This document shows positions 60,857 through 64,000 of a stretch of 64,000 nucleotides of DNA, in pieces. The stretch is from Fennellomyces sp. T-0311. Its lineage: Eukaryota; Mucoromycota; Mucoromycetes; Mucorales; Lichtheimiaceae. Position 1 is the first letter of the stretch; every line of letters begins with the position of its first letter. The stretch spans positions 806,001-870,000 of the forward strand of contig JALLLT010000004.1 of NCBI GenBank assembly GCA_025266875.1, given 5' to 3'. The position numbers and the translations under genes are program-made. The notes under the pieces were generated by a model. It saw only the letters and a program-made list of their open reading frames with translations. It was not told the origin of the DNA and searched no databases.

Positions 60857-60963
60857 CAGTGGAACCCCGTTTTTGCACAGACGGTGTGCAGAAACCGGGG
60901 TGAACTGGCAGAGAAATTGAGCGGGTTAGGCGAGATCTTGATGCAAAAAGCGGGTTTCTACTG
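60857..60963. mobile_element. 107-bp MITE with pogo-like ends
   Basis: The left end CAGTGGAACCCCGTTTTTGC (60857-60876, continuing with A) is matched by the inverted right end (60942-60963), which reads CAGTAGAAACCCGCTTTTTG on the minus strand. TA precedes the left end; CA follows the right, a likely mutated TA. The ends begin CAGT and resemble those of pogo/Tigger elements. Inside, CCCCGTTTTTGCACA pairs with TGTGCAGAAACCGGGG (60865-60900) as a nested hairpin. No coding capacity. Confidence 0.7.
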
Positions 60964-62158
60964 CACACAACAAAAGCCATGAAAACATATAAATAAGATT
61001 ATATACATTACTATTAAATATGTTACAACAAATGTAACTCCAAACGCCAAGTTTAAAGAATATGTGTTTAATCATTCCGGATTTTGACAGCTACTTATTA
61101 CATGTAACTGCCATTCATCTATAAGTTTGACATGTGATAAAGCAGAGGTGAAAATTTACTATTAGCACTAACTTTTCAAAAAGGGTAAGCTATTGTTGGG
61201 AAAACAATACCCTTTTATATGGTATTCAGATTGGCTTTTTGTATTCAGCTCTTACATTCTTTGAGTCATACGTAACTATTATCCTGGCAAAAGAAGAACT
61301 GTAAAACGCTTATACATCACCTCCATTACCCCGAAGAAATACGTACTAGGCGCTTCTTGTTAGATTCAACAAGTATGTACAGCAAAGGATCTGTGTGAAG
61401 GATCGCTTTCAAGTTTCAGATCTTTTTAAGATGATAATCTGTCAGTTACTACATGCAGCTCAGTATGTTTTGGCTTGCACTGCATTGCTGTGCATAAATT
61501 TAACTGTAATAGGTAGATCGCTGGTAGATGAAACTGTGCAGGAGGGTCCAATTGTTAGGATACCCGTTCTATATATGCTGTAGTTACCGAATCGCTAGAA
61601 TAAAAGGTTATGTAAGCATATGCATCAATGGATTCAGCTAGTCTTTCTCGATATATATGCAATAAAACGAAACATAATAATATGAGGTCGGATGGCCCTC
61701 AAGTTTATCAAATATGATTAGACTTAGCATATATGTTTACATCCTATTAACCAGAATCTAGACTTATGTTTGACCGTACCGTTGTGACATACAAGGAGAG
61801 AACGATTTGGCGTATTTGTACCGGACCACAGGGACATTTTCGCATGTACTTCGGTCTGCACCGACCCCAACGGTCGATCATATGAGCCAAAAATGTTTGG
61901 AATCGCATGATATAGGTGGGCAACACACATGTAGAATGTCGCTAAATTATCTGCATGACCACCGGAAAAGTAAGAGAAATGCTAAAGACATATATGCGTG
62001 TGCTTTATTATGACATACCAACTACAACTACTGCTAAACTATGCTAGGGGAAAGATTGGGTACTGATACAGATATGGGGACACAGAGATAGAACGGGGAG
62101 GGCATTTTTGACGAAAAAGAAAGGCACACGTTAAAAAAATGGGTGGCAGTATGCTAAG
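60964..62158. other. AT-rich spacer
   Basis: 1.2 kb with no gene, RNA or repeat that I can support. Confidence 0.4.
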
Positions 62159-63565
62159 TTACGGTTGAAACGGGTAGCCGACGATAGGATTACCACCGCA
62201 AGTGTACAAAACCAATTCACCGTTTTCGTCAAAAAAGTGGGTCTCATTGGTTGGAGTGGTCAAGAGGCTTGCAGTACCAGCTGCATGAGTTGGATGAACA
62301 CTTGTTGTCATCGTCGGCCACACCCAGTAAGACGAGAGATTCGAGGCTGACAGGTGATCAATAGCCATCGAAGTTGCCTTCATAGAAGGAGGAGTAGTCA
62401 GAAAAAGATCCTGATTTACTTGCTGTGGAATGCATTGCGAAGGGAACGAGATGGACATTGCGTTGAGCGCATTGACCATGTCATAGTCAATATCATCGAT
62501 TGACAAATTGTTACCGGTAGTAACTACGGCATGTTGAGAAGGACAAGTCTGGGTAGCACCAGCCGAGGAAGTAACAGCTTGCACCGGATCCATCGAGGAT
62601 GATTCGGCTTGCTGGTAGCATTGAAGTGAAGGAGAGGCAATGAATGTCGCACCTTGCTGCTGTCGCTCATACATGTGAGGCTGCGCATTTGTGAGCTCTG
62701 GTGTGGCAGGTTTGTCATCGAGTTCTTGACTCTTTCTCTTGAAACTGGGAGAAGCCAACGGGGACAACGGAAAGCTTGTCGAGGATGTGGTGGAAGAGGA
62801 AGAAGAAGAAGAAGAGGAGGAGGATGTCTGGGACCAGTCTTGGGAAGGCTTGTGCTGCAAACGACGAGGGATGATCTCCCAGTCAAAACTTTCAGGGCTA
62901 TTAACGCTTGCGTCTTGTGCGGCTAAAATGCTTGGGGATATATAACCGAGCGTAGGAGCGCTAGTAGAAGGCACTATTTGCATAACTCCACAGGGCCCAA
63001 AGACGGCGTTGGTAGCAGTAGTGCTGCTGCTACTGCCAGGCATTACTTTTCTCGCCTTCGAACTAGCGCTAGGTCTGGACACAGTTGACAACTTTGAGGA
63101 TGACATGACAACATTGGAGGCGGATGGTGATGCTCTGGAGGTGCGTCGAGATGCCGTCCTTCTCGCCTGTTGCGTTGTCAACGCTGCAGGAGCAGATGTC
63201 GATGGACGAGGTTGACGTACTGTAGGTCGTCGAGTAGCTGGTGATGACCAACGATACGCTCGAGCGGAAGCAGACGACGCACTGATGGCTGTTAGACGGC
63301 GTTCGACATAATAGCGAGTTCCCGGCATACGCAAATGGATTCGTTCAACACCAAAGTAAACGCGCGCTTCGCTACCGAGCACCTGGTCTATGATATCAAC
63401 GTAGTTGTTTCCCACACGGTGAGCGAGCTCCTGATGCGCCTTTTCGATAATATTGTTGTTGTGAGCCTCAAATGCTCGGAACAACGTATTCTCGAGGAAA
63501 AACCCCCATTGAACTTGGTAAGTGTTCCCGTTGGAATCGATAACATAGATCGGTCTTCTGTCCAT
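62159..63565 (-). CDS. Ser/Thr-rich protein with WWE-like N-terminal domain
   Basis: A single exon of 468 residues, with a good ATG (MDRRPIYVIDSNG). Residues about 1-92 form the only ordered part: VQWGFF, then IIEKAHQEL, then VYFGVERIHL and MPGTRYYVERRL. The order Trp ... (I)E-x-A ... hydrophobic strand ... GTRxxVxRR resembles a WWE fold, a poly(ADP-ribose) or ubiquitin-pathway binding domain; this is a tentative reading. The rest is disordered: Arg/Ser/Thr/Pro/Ala-rich, a run of 12 serines near residue 250, the basic FKRKSQELDD, and short hydrophobic islands (DIDYDMVNALNAM) of the kind seen in activation domains. No catalytic domain is visible. A transcription or ubiquitin-related regulator is possible but unproven. 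Confidence 0.75.
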   Translation of the reverse strand: MDRRPIYVIDSNGNTYQVQWGFFLENTLFRAFEAHNNNIIEKAHQELAHRVGNNYVDIIDQVLGSEARVYFGVERIHLRMPGTRYYVERRLTAISASSASARAYRWSSPATRRPTVRQPRPSTSAPAALTTQQARRTASRRTSRASPSASNVVMSSSKLSTVSRPSASSKARKVMPGSSSSTTATNAVFGPCGVMQIVPSTSAPTLGYISPSILAAQDASVNSPESFDWEIIPRRLQHKPSQDWSQTSSSSSSSSSSSTTSSTSFPLSPLASPSFKRKSQELDDKPATPELTNAQPHMYERQQQGATFIASPSLQCYQQAESSSMDPVQAVTSSAGATQTCPSQHAVVTTGNNLSIDDIDYDMVNALNAMSISFPSQCIPQQVNQDLFLTTPPSMKATSMAIDHLSASNLSSYWVWPTMTTSVHPTHAAGTASLLTTPTNETHFFDENGELVLYTCGGNPIVGYPFQP

Positions 63566-64000
63566 TGGATTGAGTAAATGATAGTTCGGAAAGTGAGTCG
63601 AAAGAGATCAAAGAGTAAGATGGACCCTGAATTTTTCGGTGGTCGAGCGCGCCTTTATAGATTTCGTAAGCACGCTAGCTTTACTAGCAGTAACAAAAAT
63701 CTGTCACCGACAGGTGAGAACCCTGTTCCTCTTCATACTTGTTCAAGTGAATCATCTGAAGTATCGGCTCGATTCCTATAGGTGCGACAATCCTCTGGGT
63801 ATGCGGATTCCTGCAGAAGATGTACTCCTTAAACTCTGGCGTCAATACCAAAGACCCCCCCCCCGAATCCCCCACGACACACCCCAGCACACCCGAAGAT
63901 CATCTGCTGTCATAACTTTCGTTGTATCTACACTATATGGTAAAAAAGTCCTGTTTGTGCACTTCTTGTAAAATGTTCCTTTTTACTATCCTTACTCAGC
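63566..64000. other. upstream region at the right edge
   Basis: It holds the promoter of the minus-strand gene next to 63,566. A run of ten C lies at 63855-63864. Frames across it (for example 63684-63890 minus, with GDSGG) depend on that run and are not supported as a gene. Confidence 0.35.

Noticed and set aside
63684..63890. Minus-strand frame with GDSGG resembling a trypsin-like protease
   Set aside because: The match is five residues arising from a homopolymer C run; no His or Asp catalytic segments are nearby.
1..64000. tRNA, rRNA or CRISPR features
   Set aside because: I looked for T-loop/B-box motifs (GGTTCRANNCC) and regularly spaced direct repeats by eye and found none that fit; a tRNAscan-SE run would decide for tRNAs.

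Overview
The window looks like nuclear DNA of a filamentous fungus, most likely an early-diverging one (Mucoromycota, Mucorales-like). The evidence is gene content and gene structure. Almost every gene is broken by short GT-AG introns of about 50-65 bases. There is an IucA/IucC-type siderophore synthetase of the rhizoferrin kind, a Gti1/Pac2 (WOPR) regulator and a Kre9/Knh1 wall protein. Gene-free stretches are AT-rich. The species assignment is inference.

Layout: 0.1-2.2 kb, no gene seen. 2.2-4.1 kb, secreted Kre9/Knh1-like protein with an unusual His-Asp-Trp repeat tail. 4.2-4.9 kb, Ser-rich orphan (minus). 8.2-12.6 kb, an intact DHA1-type MFS transporter followed by its decayed tandem copy. 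12.9-13.1 kb, a TA-flanked MITE. 14.9-18.8 kb, convergent CHY/RING ubiquitin ligase (Pirh2-like) and TCF25/Rqc1. 19.1-21.4 kb, Xaa-Pro aminopeptidase. 22.3-23.2 kb, short-chain dehydrogenase. 26.8-28.6 kb, Gti1/Pac2 regulator. 29.1-30.8 kb, a second MFS-type protein. 30.9-33.3 kb, 14-3-3 protein convergent with a TPR-like orphan. 36.7-38.8 kb, NIS siderophore synthetase with iron-type GATA motifs upstream. 39.3-40.8 kb, relic of a hydroxyacid-oxoacid transhydrogenase. 41.4-43.7 kb, SulP sulfate permease. 45.5-46.7 kb, RAD51. 48.0-51.1 kb, peroxisomal-type Lon protease. 52.8-55.1 kb, GGA clathrin adaptor. 55.4-56.9 kb, casein kinase I, divergent from a 140-residue orphan at 57.2-57.7 kb. 59.7-60.4 kb, NDUFS4 subunit of complex I. 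60.9 kb, a second MITE. 62.2-63.6 kb, Ser/Thr-rich protein with a WWE-like N-terminus.

Most genes are conserved housekeeping genes with no operon-like logic. Three places suggest more than chance: the neighbouring CHY/RING and TCF25 genes (both families belong to ribosome-associated quality control), the siderophore gene with its cluster of GATA sites, and the duplicated-then-decayed transporter. No CRISPR array, rRNA, tRNA or complete autonomous transposon was recognised. Exon borders were read by eye from splice motifs and reading-frame continuity. All full gene models listed keep an open frame, except the second MFS gene, whose first intron lacks a normal donor.
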